DNA of 15,763 nucleotides from Galactobacter sp. (lineage in GTDB: Bacteria > Actinomycetota > Actinomycetes > Actinomycetales > Micrococcaceae): the NCBI GenBank assembly GCA_022712075.1, contig JALAHE010000008.1, positions 1-15,763 of the forward strand. The letters run 5' to 3'. Positions 6,077 to 14,507 of the stretch are shown here, in pieces. The position numbers and the translations under genes are program-made. A model generated the notes under the pieces. The model did no database searches and was not told the DNA's origin. It was given only the letters and a program-made list of their open reading frames with translations. Numbering within the stretch: the stretch's first letter is position 1; every line of letters begins with the position of its first letter.

Positions 6077-7225
6077 TCAGAGCCGCCGGATGCCCTCCGG
6101 GCGTCCCACGACGCTGCCGGCGTCCGGCGCCACGATGGTGGTCTGCGCCGCCGCGTACCGCGTCTCGCCGTCCACGACCGTCAAGAGCGCCGCTGGGTCC
6201 GTGTTGCGGCGGATGATCGCGAGCGCGATGGGGCCGGCCTCGTGGTGCAGCGCCGAGGAGGTGATGGTGCCGACCTTGCGACCCTCGAGCTGCACCTCGG
6301 CGCCGGCGGCAGGCACGGTGTGCTCCATGCCGTCCAGGTCGAGGAACACGAGGCGCCGCGGCGGGTGCCCCAGGTTATGGGTGCGGGCCACGGTCTCCTG
6401 GCCCTTGTAGCAGCCCTTGGCCAGGTGCACGGCGGTGCGGAGCAGATCGAGCTCGTGGGGGATGCTGCGCGAGTCGACCTCGGCCGCCTGGCTCGGTTCC
6501 CAGGCAGCGATGCGCAGCTGCTCGGCGGCCATGAGGCCGGCGGCTCGCCAGCCGGCGGCCAGGAGCAGCGTCGCCACCTCGCCGAGCGCTGCACGCGGGA
6601 TCAGGTCGAGGCGCCAGTCGTTCTCGGAGCCGGGGTGCCCCTCGAAGAGGGCGTACGGGTAGCCGCCGGCCTGGACGTCCGGCCACGGGTCGACCCAGCG
6701 CGGGCCGGCGCCTTCAACCTCAACGGGCAGTGCGGCGTTGGAGCCCACAACGGCCCACTCCCCGCTCGCGTCGGCGACCTCGACGCGCAGCATGAAGCGC
6801 ATCTTGTCGAGCCAGTCGCGCAGGGGCTCGGCCAGGCCCGGCTCCACGAGCAGGAAGGTGCTCTCGCCGTCGTCGATGACGCGGGCGTCGAACTCGATGC
6901 GGCCCTGCAGGTCGAGGAACAGCGTGCGCGCCGGTGCCCCGGGTGCGAGGCGGTCGAGGGCCTGGGAGGTGAGGGAGTGCAACCACGAGCGGCGATCGGG
7001 TCCGGTGACCGTCACCACGCCCCAGTGCGAGAGGTCAACGAAGGCACGGCCAGCGTCCAGCTCGCGGCCCTCGATGAGCGGGGAACCGTAGTGGTCAGCC
7101 ACGCCCGTTCCGACGGCCTCGATGGCGCCGGGGAGCTCGAGCAGGGGTGAGCGTTCCGGGGACGGCAAAGCCGCCGTCGGTTCGTCCGCGGCGGCCTGCT
7201 CGTGGGGCTCGAGGCCCTCGGTCAT
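6077..7225 (-). CDS. ygfZ: YgfZ/GcvT-like folate-binding protein
   Basis: YgfZ proteins bind tetrahydrofolate and assist assembly or repair of certain Fe-S enzymes, such as the radical-SAM enzyme MiaB. They resemble the T-protein of glycine cleavage but lack its activity. The 382-residue protein carries the diagnostic motif KGCYKGQETVAR at 270-281, with the conserved Cys272, and an N-terminal GcvT-like region with LSHWGVVTVTGPDRRSWLHSL from about 65. The first roughly 35 residues are an acidic, proline- and alanine-rich extension. I chose the ATG at 7225, which has AAGGAG 6 nt upstream. An in-frame start 15 nt earlier would place the ribosome site inside the gene. It is the last gene of an apparent three-gene operon, 21 nt after the nitrobindin-like gene, and converges on pfkA. 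Confidence 0.93.
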   Translation of the reverse strand: MTEGLEPHEQAAADEPTAALPSPERSPLLELPGAIEAVGTGVADHYGSPLIEGRELDAGRAFVDLSHWGVVTVTGPDRRSWLHSLTSQALDRLAPGAPARTLFLDLQGRIEFDARVIDDGESTFLLVEPGLAEPLRDWLDKMRFMLRVEVADASGEWAVVGSNAALPVEVEGAGPRWVDPWPDVQAGGYPYALFEGHPGSENDWRLDLIPRAALGEVATLLLAAGWRAAGLMAAEQLRIAAWEPSQAAEVDSRSIPHELDLLRTAVHLAKGCYKGQETVARTHNLGHPPRRLVFLDLDGMEHTVPAAGAEVQLEGRKVGTITSSALHHEAGPIALAIIRRNTDPAALLTVVDGETRYAAAQTTIVAPDAGSVVGRPEGIRRL

Positions 7226-7246
7226 GCTGTGCTCCTTCAAGGAGGT

Positions 7247-7954
7247 TCAGGAGGCGGCGGGACCCTGGTCCTGCTCGTCCGTCTGCGGCTCGGTGGCCGT
7301 GGTGTCCGCACCCTCAAGGGAGGGCGCGGCGTCGCCGCCGTGGTGGCGGCCCTTGCGCTCGGGAAGGCGCTTGAGCGCGGCGGAGGCGTGGGCCTTCAGG
7401 CCGTCCCCCGTGGAGACGTCCCAGCGCCAGCGCAGATCGCCGCCGACGAGGCCGAAGAGGCGGGTCGCGGAGGCGTAGTCGCGAGAGTGCTCGCCGCGCA
7501 GCACGTAGTCGGTGGCGAGCGTGATCTGCGGGCCCTTGATGTGCCCCAGGTACAGCTCGGAGACGCCGCGCGGGTGGGAGATGCTCACCTGCAGATCGAA
7601 GCCGTCAGCGTCGTTGCGCAGTTCCTCGACGGCATCAGCGTTGCGCAACGCCGGCACCACATCGCCGGGGATGAGGCCGGGGCCGCCGTCCGCCTCCGTG
7701 AGGGGGCGGTGAAGCTGCCAGAAGCCGTTTTCGACGCTGATGGGGCGGATGACCGTGCCGTCCGGATCGGCCAGCCACGTCTCGGCGCGGTACTCCACGA
7801 CCGGCAGGCCGGTGTCCGTGAAGGTGGCGCGCTGGAAGATGTGCTGATCTCCATCCTCACCCTCGCCGAGCATGCCGTAGCCCTCCCAGCTGCCGAGCAG
7901 CCAGGAGAGGGGCACGAGTTCCGGCGTCAGGTCGACGGGAAGTTCCATCGGCAC
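7247..7954 (-). CDS. Nitrobindin-like (FABP/THAP4-type) heme-binding beta-barrel protein
   Basis: Nitrobindins are small beta-barrels that hold ferric heme through one histidine and react with nitric oxide and peroxynitrite. The 235-residue protein begins with the family motif LLGSWEGYG (residues 19-27) preceded by the typical ELVPLSW lead-in. Near the end of the barrel is GLKAHASAALKR, whose His189 is the expected proximal heme ligand. Residues of about 83-118 look like an inserted loop, and the last 35 or so residues are a hydrophilic low-complexity tail, so the protein exceeds the usual 150-200 residues. I use the GTG at 7954, with AGG 9 nt upstream. An ATG two codons later is an alternative. 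It is spaced 10 nt after the upstream microprotein gene and 21 nt before ygfZ. Heme binding itself is inferred from the family. Confidence 0.85.
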   Translation of the reverse strand: MPMELPVDLTPELVPLSWLLGSWEGYGMLGEGEDGDQHIFQRATFTDTGLPVVEYRAETWLADPDGTVIRPISVENGFWQLHRPLTEADGGPGLIPGDVVPALRNADAVEELRNDADGFDLQVSISHPRGVSELYLGHIKGPQITLATDYVLRGEHSRDYASATRLFGLVGGDLRWRWDVSTGDGLKAHASAALKRLPERKGRHHGGDAAPSLEGADTTATEPQTDEQDQGPAAS

Positions 7955-7964
7955 GGCGCAGGAC

Positions 7965-8069
7965 CTACTTCTGGCCCTTGAACAGCTTTGCGATCACCAG
8001 ACCGGCAAAGCCGGCCATGGCCAGGCCAGCGACGCCCAGCAGGCAGTAGAAGAAGATTTCGAGACCCAT
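7965..8069 (-). CDS. 34-residue single-span membrane microprotein
   Basis: A short open frame starting at the ATG at 8069 encodes MGLEIFFYCLLGVAGLAMAG, then 14 more residues ending in KLFKGQK. Residues 5-27 form one hydrophobic helix. Gly15, Ala19 and Gly23 fall at i, i+4 and i+8, a small-residue face suited to helix packing. Lys28, Lys31 and Lys34 suggest the C-terminus lies inside. Coding support: 28 of 34 codons end in G or C, there is no internal stop, and the next gene follows 10 nt after its stop. The Shine-Dalgarno is weak (GGTGA 5 nt upstream), and a -10 element lies 22 nt upstream. I do not recognise a named family. It could be a small helper or regulator of a membrane complex. Function unknown. 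Confidence 0.6.
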   Translation of the reverse strand: MGLEIFFYCLLGVAGLAMAGFAGLVIAKLFKGQK

Positions 8070-8091
8070 GTATTCACCATGCATGCGGCCC

Positions 8092-8097
8092 ATACTA
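8092..8097 (-). promoter_or_regulatory. -10 element for the microprotein-nitrobindin-ygfZ operon
   Basis: TAGTAT on the minus strand ends 22 nt before the microprotein ATG, which would give a leader of roughly 15 nt. A small 4-bp hairpin (8100-8103 with 8107-8110) lies 2 nt upstream of it. The -35 region is poor. The element sits in the 66-nt gap after the upstream membrane-protein gene, so the operon may be read both from here and by readthrough. Confidence 0.4.
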
Positions 8098-8135
8098 GCC
8101 GCTCGAAGCGTCGTCTCGGTGTCGGCGTCGCGGCC

Positions 8136-8786
8136 CTACGCCACGAGTTGCGCGAGGAGCGCGGCCGGCAGCCCCGCGGCCAGGACGCACGCCAGCCCGG
8201 CGAGCACCCACGCGAGGCGTCCGAGCCGCAGCGTGTCGCCGGTTTCGTCCGCCTGTTCGGCGCCCCAGCCGCTGATCACCGACCGCAGGAGGGCAACGGC
8301 CAGGAGGCCAAGGGCCACGATGCTCCCGCCGGCGGCCCAGAGCGCGCCGCTCGGGAGGGAGCCGAGCTCCCCGGCCTGGCGCAGCCACACCCACCAGACC
8401 GCCGCGGACACCACGACGAGCAGCCCCGCCGCCCCGGCGGAGAGCGCCCCGACCTTTCCTTGGGCCTCGTGACCGCGCAGCAGCTGGACCACAAACATCA
8501 GGAGCAGGCCAACGGCGAGGCACGCAGGCCACCAGGCAAGCGCGGCGTCGATCGGCAGGGCGAGCGAGGTCGCCAGGGCGGCGCCGCCGCTCAGCGCCAG
8601 CACGGCCGAGGAGGCGAGGGCAGGGCGCAGGCCCGTGACGCGAGGCCAGACGCCGGCGACGGCACCCACGAGGAGTCCCAGGACAAGGGCGGCCGCCGGG
8701 GTGGCGGCGCCCGCCGGAACCACCGTCGGCACGAGCAGCACGGCCGCGGCGGCCACGATGGTCAGGAGCAGGCTCGGGATACGCAC
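8136..8786 (-). CDS. Seven-helix membrane protein of unknown function
   Basis: A 216-residue, very Ala/Leu/Val-rich protein with about seven predicted membrane spans, near residues 4-22, 30-47, 56-77, 83-103, 113-135, 149-169 and 191-213. Loops are short. The longest polar loop, about 171-190, holds an acidic patch (EQADETGDT). I see no recognisable catalytic or transporter motif, so no function is assigned. The GTG at 8786 was chosen because AGGA lies 7 nt upstream. The upstream extension is Arg-rich and overlaps the intergenic palindrome, so I reject it. It is transcribed away from glnR and lies 66 nt upstream of the microprotein operon on the same strand. Family-level identification would need a profile search. 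Confidence 0.75.
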   Translation of the reverse strand: MRIPSLLLTIVAAAAVLLVPTVVPAGAATPAAALVLGLLVGAVAGVWPRVTGLRPALASSAVLALSGGAALATSLALPIDAALAWWPACLAVGLLLMFVVQLLRGHEAQGKVGALSAGAAGLLVVVSAAVWWVWLRQAGELGSLPSGALWAAGGSIVALGLLAVALLRSVISGWGAEQADETGDTLRLGRLAWVLAGLACVLAAGLPAALLAQLVA

Positions 8787-8866
8787 CCCCTCATCCTGCC
8801 GTATGCCCCGGCCTCTGGGCCTGCCCGAGCGCCGCGCAGCGCGTCGCACGTGGGGCGACCGTCGAC

Positions 8867-8888
8867 GCATGTTGCGCACGCAACATGC
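8867..8888. promoter_or_regulatory. 22-bp palindrome between glnR and the divergent membrane gene
   Basis: The arms GCATGTTGCG (8867-8876) and CGCAACATGC (8879-8888) are perfect inverted repeats around a 2-bp CA centre. The right arm reaches the -35 zone of the TAGACT promoter that faces glnR (8907-8912). Such a site, with 10-bp arms and a helical-turn spacing, is typical of an operator for a dimeric repressor or activator. It is not followed by a T-tract and is 98 nt from the glnR start. The cognate regulator is unknown. Confidence 0.6.
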
Positions 8889-8906
8889 CCGTCACATGGG
8901 CGTGCG

Positions 8907-8912
8907 TAGACT
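8907..8912 (+). promoter_or_regulatory. -10 element of the glnR promoter
   Basis: TAGACT matches TANNNT and repeats the hexamer seen upstream of tRNA-Trp and thyA. It would give a leader of roughly 65-70 nt before the glnR GTG. The -35 region for a 17-bp spacer (8884-8889) overlaps the right arm of the 22-bp palindrome and has no canonical TTGACA. Confidence 0.5.
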
Positions 8913-8986
8913 GACCAGCGCCTGAGATACCCCAGACACACCGGTTCTCGCGGCGGAAGAACACCCATTCTCTAAGGAGGCGACAG

Positions 8987-9670
8987 GTGGCCCAGGTCCT
9001 GCTGTTGACGGCTTCATCCGACCCGGACTTCGTGTTGCCCTCCCTGCAGCTGTTGGGACACGAGGTGGTGGCCGCCCCGGCCGAGAACGCCTCGCTCGTG
9101 CGCGGCACGCAGGCCGACGTCTTGCTCGTGGACGCCCGCAGCGACCTGGTCGGCGCCCGCGCTCTCTGCCAGTCGGCGAGGGCCCTGCGCCTGAGCACCC
9201 CCGTCCTGCTCGCCCTGACCGAGGGCGGCATGGCCGTCGTCGGCCCGGCGTGGGGCGCCGACGACGTCATCCTGGCTACCGCGGGCCCCGCCGAGGTCGA
9301 GGCCCGCCTGCGCCTCGCGGCCCGCCGCAGCGCCGAGCCCGAGCCGGCCCCGGCCCGCATCAAGGTGCACGGCGTCGTCATCGACGAGGACTCCTACACG
9401 GCCAAGGTGGCGGGCCGCCCGCTCAACCTCACCTTCAAGGAGTTCGAGCTGCTCAAGCACCTCGCGGCGCATCCCGGCCGCGTCTTCACGCGCGAGATCC
9501 TCCTGCAGGAGGTGTGGGGCTACGACTACTTCGGCGGCACACGCACCGTGGACGTGCACGTGCGGCGGCTGCGCGCCAAGCTCGGCCCGGATCACGAGCA
9601 GCTCATCGGCACGGTGCGTAACGTCGGCTACCGCTTCAGCGCCGACGGCGAGGGCACCGCAGGCGCCTGA
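8987..9670 (+). CDS. glnR: OmpR-family orphan response regulator, GlnR-like
   Basis: GlnR is the global nitrogen regulator of actinobacteria, acting on genes such as glnA, amtB and nirBD. The 227-residue protein has an N-terminal receiver-like domain (1-110) and a C-terminal winged helix (about 125-220). The segment TFKEFELLKHLAAHPGRVFT and the EVWGYDYFGGTRTVDVHVRRLR stretch are near-identical to my memory of Streptomyces and mycobacterial GlnR. The receiver keeps an Asp at 49 (LLVDAR) but lacks the N-terminal acidic pair and the conserved C-terminal lysine, so it is the unphosphorylated type known for GlnR. The GTG at 8987 has AAGGAGG 6 nt upstream. No sensor kinase gene is adjacent. Placement next to mshD matches M. 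tuberculosis Rv0818-Rv0819. Exact orthology is an inference. Confidence 0.85.
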   Translation: MAQVLLLTASSDPDFVLPSLQLLGHEVVAAPAENASLVRGTQADVLLVDARSDLVGARALCQSARALRLSTPVLLALTEGGMAVVGPAWGADDVILATAGPAEVEARLRLAARRSAEPEPAPARIKVHGVVIDEDSYTAKVAGRPLNLTFKEFELLKHLAAHPGRVFTREILLQEVWGYDYFGGTRTVDVHVRRLRAKLGPDHEQLIGTVRNVGYRFSADGEGTAGA

Positions 9671-9718
9671 ACTCGCCCCGCCGGGCGGCGCGCTCTCGCC
9701 CAGCGGCACCGGCCCGTC

Positions 9719-9724
9719 TACCGT
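9719..9724 (+). promoter_or_regulatory. -10 element for a probably leaderless mshD mRNA
   Basis: TACCGT ends 6 nt before the mshD ATG, the spacing at which transcription would begin at the A of the start codon. No Shine-Dalgarno is visible between them, which supports a leaderless transcript. A 5-bp hairpin (9683-9687 with 9697-9701) lies further upstream, after the glnR stop. Confidence 0.45.
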
Positions 9725-9730
9725 GGTGGC

Positions 9731-10717
9731 ATGAGCACCGATCCCCGCCCCGAGTGGAACCTGCGTCGCTTCAGCGGCCGCCCCACCGCCGCCACCATCT
9801 CGGCCCTCGGCCAGCTGGCGGCCGCGGCCGAAGAGGCGGACGGGAATCCGCCCTTCAACGACCAGACCTGGTCCGCCCTGCGCAGCGGCGACGACGCCGC
9901 CGCCATTTCGGGTCACCTTGCGCTCCTGAGCGCCGGCCCCGAGCACGACGACGACGAGATCATCGGCGCCGCCATCATCACCCGGGGCCCCGGGCAGCCC
10001 GCCGTCCTCGAGCTCGTGGTGCGTCCCGAGGATCGTGGGCACGGGGTCGGGGGCGAGCTGGCGGCGGCCGTCGCCGACGCGAGCGAGGCGGAGGCAGAGG
10101 AGCTCACGGCGTGGTCGCACGGCGACTCCGGGGCCGCGGCGAGCCTCGCCGCCCGCCACGGCTACGCGCCGGCCCGCCAACTGTGGCGGATGCGCGCCAA
10201 GAGCGCCGAGTGGGCGCAGCCCTCGCTGCCCGACGGCGTGCGCTTGCGTTCGTTTGTCCCCGGCACCGACGAGGAGGCGTGGCTCGCGCTCAACGCCGCC
10301 GCGTTCTCCCACCACCCCGAGCAGGGGGCGCTCACCCTTGCCGACCTGCGCGAGCGCGAGCGCTCACCGTGGTTCGACCCGGCCGGCTTCCTGCTCGCCG
10401 AGGACGCTGACGGTTCGCTGCTCGGCTTCCACTGGACCAAGGTGCACCCGGCCTCCACGGATGCCCGCGGCACCCAGCACCCCGCCGTCGGCGAGGTCTA
10501 CGTCGTCGGGATCTCCCCCGATGCCCAGGGGCGCGGGCTCGGCCGCGCCCTGACCCTCGCGGGCCTGCGCCACCTGGCCGACGCGGGACTCGGCTCCGTC
10601 ATGCTCTATGTCGACGCCGACAACGAAGCCGCCGTGCGCCTGTACCGTTCGCTCGGCTTTGAACGCTGGGACGGCGACGTCATGTACGCCAAGCCGCGCC
10701 CCGACGTCGAGCCCTAG
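9731..10717 (+). CDS. mshD: Mycothiol synthase (cysteinyl-glucosaminyl-inositol acetyltransferase)
   Basis: MshD catalyses the last step of mycothiol synthesis, acetylating Cys-GlcN-Ins with acetyl-CoA. The 328-residue protein consists of two GNAT domains. The N-terminal one has the CoA motif VVRPEDRGHGVGGEL (96-110) and the C-terminal one has YVVGISPDAQGRGLGRAL (257-274). The stretch GFHWTKVH (232-239) followed by GEVYVVG is characteristic of MshD. Glu255 and Tyr305 align in my reading with the proposed catalytic Glu and Tyr of the mycobacterial enzyme, which is inferred. Length matches the family. The ATG at 9731 has no ribosome-binding site but a -10 hexamer 6 nt upstream. The neighbour upstream is glnR, 60 nt away. 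The gene implies that the organism uses mycothiol as its main low-molecular-weight thiol. Confidence 0.95.
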   Translation: MSTDPRPEWNLRRFSGRPTAATISALGQLAAAAEEADGNPPFNDQTWSALRSGDDAAAISGHLALLSAGPEHDDDEIIGAAIITRGPGQPAVLELVVRPEDRGHGVGGELAAAVADASEAEAEELTAWSHGDSGAAASLAARHGYAPARQLWRMRAKSAEWAQPSLPDGVRLRSFVPGTDEEAWLALNAAAFSHHPEQGALTLADLRERERSPWFDPAGFLLAEDADGSLLGFHWTKVHPASTDARGTQHPAVGEVYVVGISPDAQGRGLGRALTLAGLRHLADAGLGSVMLYVDADNEAAVRLYRSLGFERWDGDVMYAKPRPDVEP

Positions 10718-10724
10718 GTTCAGC

Positions 10725-10750
10725 GGGCCGGCGGCCCTTGTGACTAAGGT
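10725..10750 (+). promoter_or_regulatory. Short hairpin and -10 element between mshD and ppk1
   Basis: GGGCC (10725-10729) and GGCCC (10733-10737) form a 5-bp stem just after the mshD stop, followed by TT. Seven bases later lies TAAGGT (10745-10750), a TANNNT -10, which would give ppk1 a leader of about 75 nt. The compact arrangement suggests a weak terminator backed against a promoter. No repeated PhoP-type box is evident. Confidence 0.35.
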
Positions 10751-10832
10751 GAGAGACAGCACAGCCGACGACGTGGTCAGCGATGCTTTCATCACGAACC
10801 GCGCCAGACGCACCACCTCAAGGAGAGGCCAC

Positions 10833-13048
<2,216 letters not shown>

Positions 13049-13052
<4 letters not shown>

Positions 13053-14026
13053 GCACGGATGCAGTACTCCCGGTGCGTTCCTGCGATGAGCCGGAACTCG
13101 CCAAGGTGACCTTTGCCGTCGTGGCCGGCGGCGCCCTTCCGTGGCGCCGCCGCAAGGGGCGGCTCGAGGTGCTGGTCATCCACCGCCCCAAGTACGACGA
13201 CTACTCCTTCCCGAAGGGCAAGCTGGATCTCGGCGAATCGGTGGCCGAGTGCGCCGTGCGCGAGGTCCGCGAGGAGGTGGGCCTTCGCATCTCGCTCGGC
13301 ATCCCGCTTCCCGCGGTGAGCTACGAGGTGGCCAAGGGCACCAAGGTGGTCTTCTACTGGGCCGCCAAGGTCTCCACCGAGGCGGTGGCCGACGGCGGCG
13401 AGGTCGACTCGCTCGAGTGGCTCTCCGTGGCGGACGCCCGGGCGCTCCTGAGCAACGCCGTGGATCGCGTGCCCTTGGACGCGCTCGAGGAGGCCTTTGC
13501 CGCCGGGCGCCTCGACACCGTGCCGCTCGTCCTGGCCCGCCACGCCAAGGCCAAGCCGCGCGCCGGCTGGACCCGAGAGGAGGGCGAGCGCCCCCTCGCG
13601 ACCTCGGGCAAGCGGCAGGCCTCCGCCCTGGCCGCGATGCTCATGGCCTGGCGCCCCGAGCGCGTGGTGAGCAGCCCGTGGCTGCGTTGCCTGCAGACCG
13701 TGCGCCCCTACGCCGCCCTGCGCGAGCTCCAGATCCGCACGGCCCCGGCGCTCACGGAGCACGCGGCGGCCCGGCACCCAGGCAAGGCGGCCAAGGTGCT
13801 CGAAAAGCAGCTGGCGAAGGCCAAGGCAACGCTCGTGTGCACGCACCGCCCGGTGCTTCCGGTGTTGCTCTCCGTGCTGCGCGCCCGCGCCACGCCGGAG
13901 GCCGCCGTGGCCCTGCCCACTCGCGACCCGTACCTGCGCCCCGGCGCCGTCATCGTGGCGCAGCGCCCCCTCGACCGCCCGGAGAAGATCGTCTCCGTGG
14001 AGATCCACGAACCCTTCGACGACTGA
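13049..14026 (+). CDS. mutT1: MutT1-type Nudix hydrolase fused to a histidine phosphatase domain
   Basis: Mycobacterial MutT1 removes oxidised guanine nucleotides (8-oxo-dGTP/8-oxo-GTP) and can cleave diadenosine polyphosphates. The 325-residue protein has a Nudix domain (about 18-150) with a complete box from Gly57 to Leu79: Glu63, Arg71, Glu72, Glu75 and Glu76 are all in register. A second domain (about 158-325) is of the histidine phosphatase type, with ARHAKAKPRAGW carrying Arg164 and His165, VSSPWLRCLQT with Arg213, and CTHRP with His266. Where most relatives have RHG, this protein has RHA. The start overlaps the ppk1 stop. In M. tuberculosis mutT1 (Rv2985) also neighbours ppk1 (Rv2984). 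The paired location suggests a shared role in phosphate-polymer and nucleotide-pool housekeeping, which is inference. Confidence 0.9.
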
Positions 14027-14051
14027 CGCCGACGCTTCGGCGCGCTAGGCT
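14027..14051 (+). promoter_or_regulatory. Stop-adjacent hairpin and -10 element before the small GNAT gene
   Basis: CGCCGA (14027-14032) pairs perfectly with TCGGCG (14037-14042), beginning on the base after the mutT1 stop codon. Three bases later comes TAGGCT (14046-14051), a TANNNT -10, giving a leader of about 28 nt with AGGAGG in it. The short hairpin may end the ppk1-mutT1 transcript directly in front of the next promoter. Confidence 0.45.
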
Positions 14052-14085
14052 CGCTTTCCCCCACCGATCGTTTCAGGAGGCTCCC

Positions 14086-14436
14086 ATGCCGCAGACACCG
14101 CTCATCGCCCACGAGAATCTGCGCGTGCTCCTGGACGCGGAGCAGGGGCGCTATTCGCTCTTCGACGGCGAGGAGTACATCGGCTTCCTCGGCTACGTCG
14201 AGGCGGACGGCGTGCTGGATCTGCAGCACACGATCATCAAGGAGGAGTTCTCCCGCCGCGGTTACGCGCGGGCCCTCGTGACGATCGTGCTCGAGCGCGT
14301 CTGGGCGCTCGAGACGCGCGTCATCCCGACCTGCTCCTACGTGGCGCAGTACCTCGACCGCTTCTCGCAGTATCAGTGGCTCGTGGCGGGGCAGGACGAC
14401 GACGGCGCGGCGCCGCAGGGGCGTCACGCCGCCTGA
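14086..14436 (+). CDS. Small GNAT-fold protein, YjdJ/NATD1 type
   Basis: A 116-residue protein with the compact acetyltransferase core of the YjdJ/NATD1 family (COG2388). It runs GRYSLFDGEEYIGFLGYVE, then a beta strand ending LDLQHTII, the acetyl-CoA segment FSRRGYARALV, and IPTCSYVAQYLDR with the conserved cysteine and Tyr near the C-terminal end. The normal QHT motif is at residues 47-49. The substrate of this family is unknown. The last 15 or so residues are polar and not part of the fold. The start is the ATG at 14086 with an excellent AGGAGG 5 nt upstream. It is flanked by mutT1 and thyA, each with its own candidate -10 element, so it may be monocistronic. Confidence 0.85.
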   Translation: MPQTPLIAHENLRVLLDAEQGRYSLFDGEEYIGFLGYVEADGVLDLQHTIIKEEFSRRGYARALVTIVLERVWALETRVIPTCSYVAQYLDRFSQYQWLVAGQDDDGAAPQGRHAA

Positions 14437-14477
14437 GCGCGGCACGGGTTTCGACGGGGTTGCGCGCGGTCCCGTTC

Positions 14478-14500
14478 GGCGTCGCCCCGACGCCTAGACT
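14478..14500 (+). promoter_or_regulatory. thyA -10 element abutting a perfect inverted repeat
   Basis: GGCGTCG (14478-14484) and CGACGCC (14488-14494) form a perfect 7-bp stem with a CCC loop, and TAGACT (14495-14500) starts on the very next base. The thyA ATG follows 7 nt after the hexamer, with no ribosome-binding site, so the mRNA is probably leaderless. The repeat occupies the spacer and -35 zone and could be a terminator of the upstream gene or an operator. Confidence 0.5.
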
Positions 14501-14507
14501 GGTGCGC

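Noticed and set aside
5108..7150. A 680-codon plus-strand open frame running through pfkA and antisense to ygfZ
   Set aside because: It is Arg/Pro/Gly-rich with no family-like motif and overlaps two securely identified genes. Long frames arise from the scarcity of AT-rich stop codons at this GC content.
8891..8906. GTCAC followed at 6 nt by GTGCG as a possible GlnR self-binding site
   Set aside because: The second half does not match the GTnAC-n6-GAAAC pattern well enough to claim autoregulation.
9014..10315. A 433-codon minus-strand open frame opposite glnR and mshD
   Set aside because: It is an antisense shadow of two well-supported genes, with low-complexity composition and no credible start context.
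10717..10724. A single GTTCAGC, similar to one unit of a Streptomyces-type PHO box, before ppk1
   Set aside because: PhoP sites need tandem repeats at 11-nt spacing and only one imperfect unit is present.
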